The translations under genes and the position numbers were made by a program. DNA of 64,000 bases from assembly GCA_003674045.1 (NCBI GenBank), contig PENC01000004.1, positions 1-64,000 on the forward strand, in the 5' to 3' direction. This stretch comes from Streptomyces griseocarneus (GTDB lineage: Bacteria; Actinomycetota; Actinomycetes; Streptomycetales; Streptomycetaceae). Each line of letters starts with the position of its first letter. Position 1 is the stretch's first letter. The notes beneath the pieces were generated by a model. That model had not been told where the DNA came from. It made no database searches and saw only the letters and a list, made by a program, of their open reading frames with translations. Of the stretch, positions 48,453-55,472 are shown piece after piece.

Positions 48453-49278
48453 ATCGCCCCGGATGCGGGCTGAACCGGCCCCGGTACGCGGCGAACTGCG
48501 GGCCGCCCGCGTGGTCTGGCAGCGCGAGCTGATCCGCTTCCTGCGCAACCGCGGGCGGCTGGCGATGACCCTGCTCCAGCCGGTGCTCTACTTGCTGGTG
48601 CTGGGTACGGGGATGAGCGGCCTGTCCACCGCTTCCACCGGTTTCCGGACGTATCTCTTCCCCGGCGTGCTGCTGATGACCGTGCAGACGGGCGCGGTAT
48701 CGGCCGGGGTGTCCCTCGTCTGGGACCGCGAGATGGGCTTCCTCCGCGAGATGCTCGTCGCGCCCGTCCGGCGCGGCACGCTGCTGCTCGGCAAGTGCGC
48801 CGGCGGCGCGACCGTGGCCACGTGCCAGGGCGCGGTCGTCCTGGGCCTGGCCGCGGCCGCCGGTGTCCCGTACGACCCGGCCCTGCTGGCCACCCTCGTC
48901 GGCGAACTCGCCGTGGCGGCCCTGGCCCTGACCGCTTTCACCTCCGTCGCCGCCGTCTGCCTCACCCGCCTGCAGACCTTCCAGGCTGTCATGGGTTTCG
49001 CCCTGACCCCGATGCTCTTCCTCTCGGGAGCGCTCTTCCCGCTCTCCGGCCTGCCCTCCTGGCTGGGGGCCGTATGCCTGGCAGATCCCCTGACCTACGC
49101 GGTCGACCTCCTGCGCCACACGGTCACGCAGTACGCCCCGGCCCACTCCGCCACCGCGCCCCTCACGGCCTGGCCCCTGGGCCCGCGCCCCTCCCCCGCC
49201 CTGGAACTCACGGCCCTGACCACCCTCGGCGCCCTGTCCCTGACCCTCGCCACCCACCGCTTCGCGCGGCCGAAGTGA
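48442..49278 (+). CDS. ABC transporter permease, lasso export (DrrB-like)
   Basis: This 278-residue ABC-2 permease has six hydrophobic segments and the family stretch VWQRELIRFLRNRGRLAMTL, DREMGFLREMLVAPVRRGTL and ALFPLSGLPSWLGAVCLADP. GTG 48442 follows GGAGG and overlaps the ATPase gene by 11 bases. It pairs with the preceding ATPase. Confidence 0.9.
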   Translation: MRGESPRMRAEPAPVRGELRAARVVWQRELIRFLRNRGRLAMTLLQPVLYLLVLGTGMSGLSTASTGFRTYLFPGVLLMTVQTGAVSAGVSLVWDREMGFLREMLVAPVRRGTLLLGKCAGGATVATCQGAVVLGLAAAAGVPYDPALLATLVGELAVAALALTAFTSVAAVCLTRLQTFQAVMGFALTPMLFLSGALFPLSGLPSWLGAVCLADPLTYAVDLLRHTVTQYAPAHSATAPLTAWPLGPRPSPALELTALTTLGALSLTLATHRFARPK

Positions 49279-49291
49279 CGCCCCGTACCAC

Positions 49292-49759
49292 TCACCGCGT
49301 CGCGGGCATGTCGCCGTTCCGCCAGTCGTGGACCCGCTTCCGGACGCTCGCGACCATCGGCAGCGCGTCGACCTCCCCCGGCTCGAACCACCGCACGTCC
49401 GTGGACTCCTCCGACACCGCCAACCGACCGGCCACGGGGCGCGCCAGGAAGCAGACGGAGAATTCCTGCCGGACTTCACCGTCGTCGTATGCGAAGACAT
49501 GGCGAGGGTTGGAATACGTACCGACAATGCCGATGACTTCGACGTCGATCCCGGTCTCCTCCCTGGTCTCCCGCACGGCGCAGTCCGGCAACGACTCCCC
49601 GATGTGCATGGCACCTCCGGGAAGCGCCCACATCCCGTTGTCGCGTCGGCGCTGGAGCAGAATGCGGCCGCCGTCATCGACGACAACAGCGGAAGCGGCC
49701 GGCACGACGCTGCTCGCGACGGGGGCGTCCGGATCGTCCTCGTAGTCACGCCTGCCCAC
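49292..49759 (-). CDS. Nudix hydrolase
   Basis: This 155-residue protein has a complete Nudix box, GGAMHIGESLPDCAVRETRE followed by ETGIDVEV. It hydrolyses nucleoside-diphosphate-linked substrates. GTG 49759 with GGAAGGGG is chosen; a longer start is inside the upstream gene. It overlaps the upstream HTH gene by 14 bases, suggesting co-regulation. Confidence 0.9.
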   Translation of the reverse strand: MGRRDYEDDPDAPVASSVVPAASAVVVDDGGRILLQRRRDNGMWALPGGAMHIGESLPDCAVRETREETGIDVEVIGIVGTYSNPRHVFAYDDGEVRQEFSVCFLARPVAGRLAVSEESTDVRWFEPGEVDALPMVASVRKRVHDWRNGDMPATR

Positions 49760-50507
49760 TGTGTTCCCCTTCCCATACCGGGACGCCCCGGTTCCAGAGT
49801 TCTTCCACGTGCGAGGCGAAACGGTCGAACATGCCGTCGTTCTGGTGCCGACGCAGATGCAGGGTGGGGGCATCGTGCCCGACATGGTGCGTGAGCAGGG
49901 GCGTCACGATCATGTCGTCGTCGAACCGGAAGACCGAGAGGTACGCGTGCCCGTCGCTGTACCTGGCGTCGACGCCTGTCTGCCCCTTGATCTTCTCCAG
50001 TTCGGCGAGCGACACACGAATACGGGTGGAGAGGGTGAGCGCGACGCCCTCCTCCTGTTCACGGGCCTGTGTCAGTTCACTTTCGGGATGACCGAGCAGA
50101 AACCGCACACGACACCCTTGCGAGGCCTTCCGGCGCAGCGCCGTTCCGAAGCGGGCCTGCTCCAGCCAGAGGAAGTAGTTCGTGTACCCGGCGAAAGTCA
50201 GCTCCCGAGCCGCCTTGGTGATCAGTGAACGCCATAACGACGCCGGGCAGGCGGAGCGATACGGATAGACCGATATCACTTCACGGTCCGGGCCGACCTT
50301 GATCGCCTTCTTCGCGACTGCGGGCCACAACACCGCCTCGTCCTCCCCGACCACTTCGCAGATCGCCCAACGATGCCGGGCGTGGGGAACCCGTCCTGGC
50401 TGAGTGATCCAGCGGCTGACCGTCTTGACGTCGACACCGCACCGTTCGGCCAACTGCCGGTCGGTCACCCGCGCCTGAGCCATGGCACGGCACAGCACTT
50501 CGTTCAC
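49746..50507 (-). CDS. HTH regulator with C-terminal PLD-like/DUF5919-like domain
   Basis: The 253-residue protein has an N-terminal HTH (AQARVTDRQLAERCGVDVKT, VSRWITQPGRVPHARH) and a C-terminal domain beginning ISVYPYRSACPASLWRSLIT, with AARELTFAGYTNYFLWLEQ and ARYSDGHAYLSVFRFDD. The latter resembles the phospholipase-D-like module of nucleotide-sensing regulators. GTG 50507 follows GAGGGG. It is coupled to a Nudix gene, so sensing of a modified nucleotide is plausible. Confidence 0.72.
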   Translation of the reverse strand: MNEVLCRAMAQARVTDRQLAERCGVDVKTVSRWITQPGRVPHARHRWAICEVVGEDEAVLWPAVAKKAIKVGPDREVISVYPYRSACPASLWRSLITKAARELTFAGYTNYFLWLEQARFGTALRRKASQGCRVRFLLGHPESELTQAREQEEGVALTLSTRIRVSLAELEKIKGQTGVDARYSDGHAYLSVFRFDDDMIVTPLLTHHVGHDAPTLHLRRHQNDGMFDRFASHVEELWNRGVPVWEGEHSGQA

Positions 50508-50522
50508 GGACACCCCTCGGGA

Positions 50523-50600
50523 CGTTTGGAACGTTCTGCAACGTACTCCAACTCCGTTCCCAACGTCCCCGGAACGCAGTAGGAACGCCCTTCCCGCAAC
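50523..50600. promoter_or_regulatory. Cluster of GGAACG half-sites, autoregulatory region
   Basis: Repeated GGAAC/GTTCC boxes occur at about 50528-50536 (GGAACGTTC), 50556-50575 (GTTCC-N10-GGAAC) and 50582-50587, between the leftward HTH gene and the rightward small operon. They are likely operators for the HTH protein. Confidence 0.5.
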
Positions 50601-50684
50601 GGGAACCTGGATCCCGCCGACACACCCCTCGACCCTCAGCAAGATCCCTCGAAAACACGACCCCGCCGACAAGGAGCGAACGCT

Positions 50685-50864
50685 ATGCACGACCCGACCG
50701 ACCAGGAGACGGAACGAAGAAGAGCACGCCTCACGGAGGCGAAGCTTCGCATGGCCCGCGTCGAGGCCATCCGGGAAGGCGACTGGCCCCGGGCCTTCGC
50801 CGCCGATGCCGAGCTGAAGCGGCTGCGGGCGGGCGCCGCCGGACAGTGGCCGGTCGCCGAATGA
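50685..50864 (+). CDS. Small charged helical protein (59 aa)
   Basis: AAGGAGCGAACGCT precedes ATG 50685, giving MHDPTDQETERRRARLTEAK, a continuous helix LRMARVEAIREGDWPRAFAA and the end GQWPVAE. It overlaps the next gene by ATGA. Function unknown. Confidence 0.6.
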   Translation: MHDPTDQETERRRARLTEAKLRMARVEAIREGDWPRAFAADAELKRLRAGAAGQWPVAE

Positions 50865-51079
50865 ACCGCGAGGCGGCACACGCCGTCGTCGCCGTGCCGC
50901 ACTCCGCCGGTCCGGGCGTCGTCGTCCCCGCCACCCTCGGCAACTGCGGCCTCTGCTCGCAGCTCGTCAGCGGGCGTCAGGCGCTGGAAGTGCTGCGGAG
51001 CTGGGAGACGGCGCGGGACGTGGACACCGCGTTGCTCCAGCACCTTCGCCAGGGACACCCCGACAGCCGAGCAGAGTGA
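50861..51079 (+). CDS. Small CxxC protein (72 aa)
   Basis: Coupled to the upstream 59-aa gene, this protein begins MNREAAHAVVAVPHSAGPGV, has one CGLC motif and a helix ALEVLRSWETARDVDTALLQ. Possibly zinc-binding. Divergent from the HTH-PLD/Nudix pair. Confidence 0.6.
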   Translation: MNREAAHAVVAVPHSAGPGVVVPATLGNCGLCSQLVSGRQALEVLRSWETARDVDTALLQHLRQGHPDSRAE

Positions 51080-51245
51080 AGGGGGCCTGTCCCAAATCGC
51101 CGCGAGGCGCCTACGCAGAAAGGGGGAGCCGTCCGCGAACAGGGGACAGGTACAGACCGGGAGAGCATCATCACCGGCATGAGCGATGCGAGGTTTTGCC
51201 GGTGGTCGGGCGGGGCGGCCATGAGTTCCAGGGGGGCGTGCGGGC

Positions 51246-51479
51246 ATGAGTGACGACGAGTGCCCCGGGCCGCATCATCTCTGCAAGGCGTGCAGAGGGG
51301 ACGGCACGATCATGATGCCGACGCTCTATGTGAACCGGTTCGGCGAGGCCGGGAGCCTTCCGGCGCCGCATACGTGCCTCCACTGCCGGGGGCAGGGCCA
51401 TTTCTGCAAGCAGTCCACACCGTGCGCGGACGGCGACAGCGAGAACGTCATCGGGCCGGATGCCCTGCCGCCCGCGTGA
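51246..51479 (+). CDS. DnaJ-type zinc-finger-like protein (77 aa)
   Basis: Two C-x-x-C-x-G-x-G repeats (CKACRGDGTIMM and CLHCRGQGHFC) give a DnaJ-like zinc finger without a J domain. Start MSDDECPGPHHLC; a G-rich site GGGGGGCGTGCGGGC lies upstream. Chaperone function cannot be inferred from the finger alone. Confidence 0.68.
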   Translation: MSDDECPGPHHLCKACRGDGTIMMPTLYVNRFGEAGSLPAPHTCLHCRGQGHFCKQSTPCADGDSENVIGPDALPPA

Positions 51480-51526
51480 CGTCGGCGATGACGCGGGGCC
51501 GGTCTCCCCGGCCCCGGGTCACGGCC

Positions 51527-51778
51527 TCAGGCGAGCGCCAGCCAGGCCGCCACCGCCACCAGCGCGGTCGCGACGATCACGCCGAGGATCACGCCGACGC
51601 GCGGGCCGGACGGGGCTGCCGCCGCGCGGGCCGCGGCGCGGCCGCCGGTGGGGGCGCCGGTGGGGGCACCGGTAGGGGCCGCCGGGCCGCTCTGGCCCTC
51701 GTGGACGAAGGCACGGAACATCTGGGTGCTGCCCGCCGGGTCGTAGCCCTCGGGGTTCTGCTGATGGGGGTTGGCCAT
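51527..51778 (-). CDS. Small tail-anchored membrane protein (83 aa)
   Basis: ATG 51778 (TAGGGT shortly before it suggests a leaderless transcript) gives MANPHQQNPEGYDPAGSTQM, a Gly/Ala/Pro/Thr linker and a C-terminal transmembrane segment VGVILGVIVATALVAVAAWL. The linker contains tandem PTGA repeats. Function unknown. Confidence 0.65.
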   Translation of the reverse strand: MANPHQQNPEGYDPAGSTQMFRAFVHEGQSGPAAPTGAPTGAPTGGRAAARAAAAPSGPRVGVILGVIVATALVAVAAWLALA

Positions 51779-52002
51779 GGGCCAGGACCCTAGCGAAGGA
51801 GTGCCCCGGTGTGTGCGCCGGGCCACGCCGTTGCCCGTGCTGGATCGGATGCGCGGCTTTTGTGCCCGCTGTCCCCGGCGCCCATGAGCTCCCGTGTGCG
51901 CCCGCGCGTCCCCCACAGGCCCCTCGTACCGCCCCGTACGTCCCTCACCTGCGCGTCACTCACCTGCCGTTTTACATCGCACCAAACAGACCTTGAGGGT
52001 TC

Positions 52003-52064
52003 CTTTACTCGTAAAGACCCGATTTCATTTGCCTTCAGCAACCAAATTCTGTTCTTATGGTTGC
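52003..52064. promoter_or_regulatory. Operators upstream of MarR-MFS genes
   Basis: GCAACCA-N13-TGGTTGC (52038-52064) is a perfect 7-bp inverted repeat 27 bases before the MarR start, and CTTTAC-TC-GTAAAG (52003-52016) is a second palindrome, in an AT-rich island unusual here. The first looks like the autoregulatory MarR site. Confidence 0.65.
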
Positions 52065-52090
52065 CCGGAGCAACTGAACTGGAGGACCAG

Positions 52091-52540
52091 GTGGCCGAGC
52101 GGAAGCAGTACGAGGAGCTCGCCCGCCAGCTCGGGGCGATCGCCGCCGTGCGGCGGGACCTCGGGCGCACGCTCCCTCCGGAGGCCTCGCCCGCGTCGGT
52201 CCTGGTGCTCGCGCTGCTGCACGAGTACGGCGAGATGCGCATGGGCAAGCTGGCGGAACTGCTCGCCATCGACATGTCGGTGACGAGCCGCCACGTCGCC
52301 TACGCCGCCGACCGCGGCTGGATCGACCGGCACCCCGACCCCCTGGACAAGCGGTCCCGGCTGCTCCGTATCAGCCCCCGGGGAGACGAACTGCTGGAGC
52401 TGGTCGGCACCCGGTACACCGAGGCGCTGGCCACCTGTCTGCGCGACTGGTCCGACGAGGACCTCGGCTCCCTCATCGGGCTGCTGGCGCGGCTGCGCGA
52501 GAGCTTCGGCGACTGCCGGGCCCGCGCGCCGCAGGCATAG
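52091..52540 (+). CDS. MarR-family regulator
   Basis: This 149-residue protein has the MarR winged helix ALLHEYGEMRMGKLAELLAI, DMSVTSRHVAYAADRGWIDR, HPDPLDKRSRLLRISPRG and dimerisation helices around it. GTG 52091 follows GGAGGA. It lies directly upstream of an MFS exporter and downstream of its own operator, so it probably represses both genes. Confidence 0.91.
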   Translation: MAERKQYEELARQLGAIAAVRRDLGRTLPPEASPASVLVLALLHEYGEMRMGKLAELLAIDMSVTSRHVAYAADRGWIDRHPDPLDKRSRLLRISPRGDELLELVGTRYTEALATCLRDWSDEDLGSLIGLLARLRESFGDCRARAPQA

Positions 52541-52545
52541 AGACC

Positions 52546-52583
52546 CGGTGGGTGCGGCCGGACCCCCGCGGCCGCACCCACCG
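52546..52583 (+). terminator. Intercistronic hairpin, 14-bp stem
   Basis: CGGTGGGTGCGGCC pairs with GGCCGCACCCACCG around a 10-base loop between marR and the exporter. It may attenuate read-through or stabilise the mRNA. Confidence 0.65.
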
Positions 52584-52631
52584 ACCACCCGGCCCCACAC
52601 ACATCCCTTCCATCGGCAGTAGAGGATTTTC

Positions 52632-54281
52632 ATGGCCAAGACCACACCCGCAGGTGTGGGGAGCGGACAGAGCACAGACGGAGCCGGATCCGGCTCCGAC
52701 ACCGCCGCCCCCATGACGCACCGACAGATCATGGAGGCCCTGTCCGGGCTGCTGCTCGGCATGTTCGTCGCGATCCTGTCGTCGACGATCGTCTCCAACG
52801 CCCTGCCGGAGATCATTCACGATCTGCACGGCAGCCAGTCCTCCCTGACCTGGGTGGTCACGGCCTCGCTGCTGGCGATGACCGCCTCCACACCGCTGTG
52901 GGGCAAGCTCTCCGACCTGTTCAGCAAGAAGCTGCTGGTCCAGATAGCCCTGGTCATCTACGTCGGCGGCTCCGTCGTGGCGGGTCTGTCGCAGAACAGC
53001 GGCACCCTGATCGCCTGCCGTGCGGTCCAGGGCATCGGCGCCGGCGGTCTGACGGCCCTCGCCCAGATCATCATGGCGGCCATGATCTCCCCGCGTGAGC
53101 GCGGCCGTTACAGCGGCTACCTCGGCGCGACCTTCGCCGTCGCCACCGTCGGCGGCCCGCTGCTCGGCGGCGTCATCACGGACACCAGCTGGCTCGGCTG
53201 GCGCTGGTGCTTCTACGTCGGTGTGCCCTTCGCGGTCATCGCGCTGATCGTGCTCCAGAAGACGCTGAAGCTCCCGGTCGTGAAGCGGGACGTCAAGGTC
53301 GACTGGCTGGGTGCCTTCTTCATCACCGCCTCGGTGACCCTGCTGCTGATCTGGGTGACCCTGGCCGGCAAGAACTACGACTGGCTGTCCTGGCAGACCG
53401 TCGTCATGGTCCTCGGCTCGATCGCGCTCGCCGGGCTCTTCGTCCTCACCGAGTCCAAGGCCGCCGAACCGATCATCCCGCTGCGGCTGTTCCGCAACAA
53501 GACGATCACCCTGACCGCCCTCGCGAGCCTCTTCGTCGGTGTCGCGATGTTCAGCGGCACGGTCTTCTTCTCGCAGTACTTCCAGCTCGCCCGCGGCAAG
53601 ACGCCGACCATGTCCGGCGTGATGACGATCCCGATGATCACGGGTCTGTTCGTCTCGTCGACCGTCTCCGGCCAGATCATCACCAAGACGGGCCGCTGGA
53701 AGGCGTGGCTGGTCTCCGGCGGCGTGCTGCTCACCGCGGGCCTCGGGCTGCTCGGCTCGATGCGCTACGACACCCCGTACTGGCACCTGGCCTGCTACAT
53801 GGCCCTGGTCGGCCTCGGCCTCGGCATGATCATGCAGAACCTGGTGCTCGCCACGCAGAACCAGGTGGCCCCGAAGGACCTGGGCTCCGCCAGCTCCGTC
53901 GTCGTCTTCTTCCGCTCCCTGGGCGGTGCGATCGGCGTCTCCGCGCTCGGCGCGGTCTTCGCCAACCGGGTGCCGCACTACATCAAGGACGGCATCACCG
54001 CGCTCGGCCCCAAGGCCGCGGCGGCGCTCTCCAAGGGCGGCAGCGGCGACGGCAGCGTACCCAAGATCGACAGCCTGCCCGCCCCGCTCCAGACGGTCTT
54101 CAAGAGCGCGTACGGGCACGGCGTCGGCGACATCTTCCTCTACACCGCGCCCTGCGCGCTGCTGGCCTTCATCATCACCCTCTTCATCAAGGAGGTCGCG
54201 CTGAAGTCCAAGTCCGGCACGCAGGCGGCCGAGGGGGAGAAGGCCCCGGCCGTGGACGCGGAACCGGCCCGGCAGGGCTGA
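52632..54281 (+). CDS. MFS multidrug transporter (DHA2, 14 TMS)
   Basis: The 549-residue protein has a Ser/Gly/Thr-rich cytoplasmic start and 14 hydrophobic segments. Motifs are LSSTIVSNALPEIIHDLHGS, WVVTASLLAMTASTPLWGKL with SDLFSKKLL (motif A) and CRAVQGIGAGGLTALAQIIM. A hydrophilic loop (ALSKGGSGDGSVPKIDSLPA) precedes the last helix. AGAGGA precedes the ATG. Codon and residue composition look less GC-extreme in loops than the neighbours. Probably exports the MarR ligand. Confidence 0.92.
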   Translation: MAKTTPAGVGSGQSTDGAGSGSDTAAPMTHRQIMEALSGLLLGMFVAILSSTIVSNALPEIIHDLHGSQSSLTWVVTASLLAMTASTPLWGKLSDLFSKKLLVQIALVIYVGGSVVAGLSQNSGTLIACRAVQGIGAGGLTALAQIIMAAMISPRERGRYSGYLGATFAVATVGGPLLGGVITDTSWLGWRWCFYVGVPFAVIALIVLQKTLKLPVVKRDVKVDWLGAFFITASVTLLLIWVTLAGKNYDWLSWQTVVMVLGSIALAGLFVLTESKAAEPIIPLRLFRNKTITLTALASLFVGVAMFSGTVFFSQYFQLARGKTPTMSGVMTIPMITGLFVSSTVSGQIITKTGRWKAWLVSGGVLLTAGLGLLGSMRYDTPYWHLACYMALVGLGLGMIMQNLVLATQNQVAPKDLGSASSVVVFFRSLGGAIGVSALGAVFANRVPHYIKDGITALGPKAAAALSKGGSGDGSVPKIDSLPAPLQTVFKSAYGHGVGDIFLYTAPCALLAFIITLFIKEVALKSKSGTQAAEGEKAPAVDAEPARQG

Positions 54282-54373
54282 TCAGGACCCCGGCGGCGGG
54301 GGCGCGCCACGAGCGGAGGCGCGCCCCGGCCGACCGGACACCGGGACCCGAACGGCAGACGACAGGTCCCGGA

Positions 54374-54444
54374 CGCAACGGCCCCGGTGGGCGGCGCGCG
54401 AACAGGCAGGGGACGGCCTGCGCGCCCCCACCGGGGCCGTTGCG
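54374..54444. terminator. Bidirectional terminator, 18-bp stem
   Basis: CGCAACGGCCCCGGTGGG (54374-54391) pairs perfectly with CCCACCGGGGCCGTTGCG (54427-54444); the 35-base apical part can form a smaller hairpin. It separates convergent MFS and TetR genes. Confidence 0.85.
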
Positions 54445-54450
54445 TTGCTC

Positions 54451-54480
54451 TTCTATACGGATCTATACGGATCTATACGG
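54451..54480 (+). repeat. Three 10-bp direct repeats ATCTATACGG
   Basis: TTCTATACGG, ATCTATACGG and ATCTATACGG lie in tandem at the end of the TetR gene; the last contains its stop codon. Either a small tandem repeat or a binding array. Confidence 0.75.
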
Positions 54481-55282
54481 ACGCGCGGTCGCGCATGACC
54501 TCGATCCCGGCGATCACCGTGTCGAGGGCGAACAGGAAGTCGCGCTCACGGCGCTCGGAGAGAGGGATCCGGCTCTTCTGCTGCGTCTCCACCAGCTCGG
54601 CCGCGGCGTGGAAGGTCTCCGTGAGGGCGCCGCTGTCCGAGATCTGCCCCATGAGCCGCTCGAAGTACTCGTCCTCGGTCTCCCCCGTCGCCCGGCAGCG
54701 CTCCTTGAACTGGCCCTCGATGCTGCAGAAGCCGTAGACGAACTGGAACACGGCCCCCAGCGCGCCGGTGACCTCCTCGAACGGCAGACCACTGCGGCGG
54801 ACGACGGCCAAGGCGACGTTGGAGAACTCCATCGAACGCGGCCCGATGTTGAGGTACTGCCCCAGCAACTGGGCCACCCAGGGGTGCCCGGAGAGCAGCC
54901 TGCGGTACTCGAGGGCGAGCACACGCATCTGGGCGCGCCAGTCGGCCGCCTCGTCCGTCGCGGCCGCCGCGTCGGGGACCACCATCTCGCGGTGCACCTC
55001 GTCGAGGGCGATCTCCAGGAGGTCGTCCTTGGTGTCGACGTACCAGTAGACCGACATCGCGGTGACACCCAGCGCCGCGGCGAGGCGGCGCATCGAGAAC
55101 TTGGCGAACCCCTCGGCGTCGAGCAGGCGGATGGTCTCGGTGACGATCCGCTCCAGATCGAGCGCCCCGCCCCCGGCGGCATCCACCCCCGCTCCCGCCT
55201 TACGCTTCGGCGCCGGCTTGCCGCCCTCCAGCCAGACGCTTGTCTGGGCCTTTCCCGCACCGCCGCGCTTGCTGCTCGCCAT
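54473..55282 (-). CDS. TetR-family regulator with TetR_C-type domain
   Basis: The 269-residue protein has a basic, Ala/Gly-rich N-terminal extension and the HTH IVTETIRLLDAEGFAKFSMR, RLAAALGVTAMSVYWYVDTK DDLLE, which is the tetracycline-repressor-type variant. C-terminal region LPFEEVTGALGAVFQFVYGF fits TetR_C. ATG 55282 is chosen; the upstream frame runs through repeat DNA. It follows the MFS gene on the same strand across a repeat copy and probably binds the GTACGGTGTAC operators at 56990-57031. Confidence 0.9.
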   Translation of the reverse strand: MASSKRGGAGKAQTSVWLEGGKPAPKRKAGAGVDAAGGGALDLERIVTETIRLLDAEGFAKFSMRRLAAALGVTAMSVYWYVDTKDDLLEIALDEVHREMVVPDAAAATDEAADWRAQMRVLALEYRRLLSGHPWVAQLLGQYLNIGPRSMEFSNVALAVVRRSGLPFEEVTGALGAVFQFVYGFCSIEGQFKERCRATGETEDEYFERLMGQISDSGALTETFHAAAELVETQQKSRIPLSERRERDFLFALDTVIAGIEVMRDRASV

Positions 55283-55342
55283 GGCAGGGTCTCCCTTTTT
55301 GCGGTGATCGTACGTATGAAGGTTATGCGGCGCCCGCGCCCC

Positions 55343-55449
55343 ATAAGGGGCGCGGGGAACTGCGCGACCAGCCGGGCATGGCTCGCAGTCGCGCACCGGG
55401 CCCGCGAGGCACCCCGATAGGCGCGGGGGTCCGGGGGCGGAGCCCCCGG
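55343..55449 (+). repeat. Dispersed repeat copy with hairpin
   Basis: Core ATAAGGGGCGCGGGGAACTG, tail GCGAGGCACCCCGATAGGCG and the hairpin CCGGGGGC-GGA-GCCCCCGG (55431-55449), between the MFS and TetR genes. Confidence 0.82.
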
Positions 55450-55472
55450 GTGGGCACCCCGACTCCTCCGGG

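Noticed and set aside
53207..55420. 737-codon rightward frame across the MFS and TetR genes
   Set aside because: Out-of-frame shadow of the MFS gene and antisense of TetR, with low-complexity sequence.
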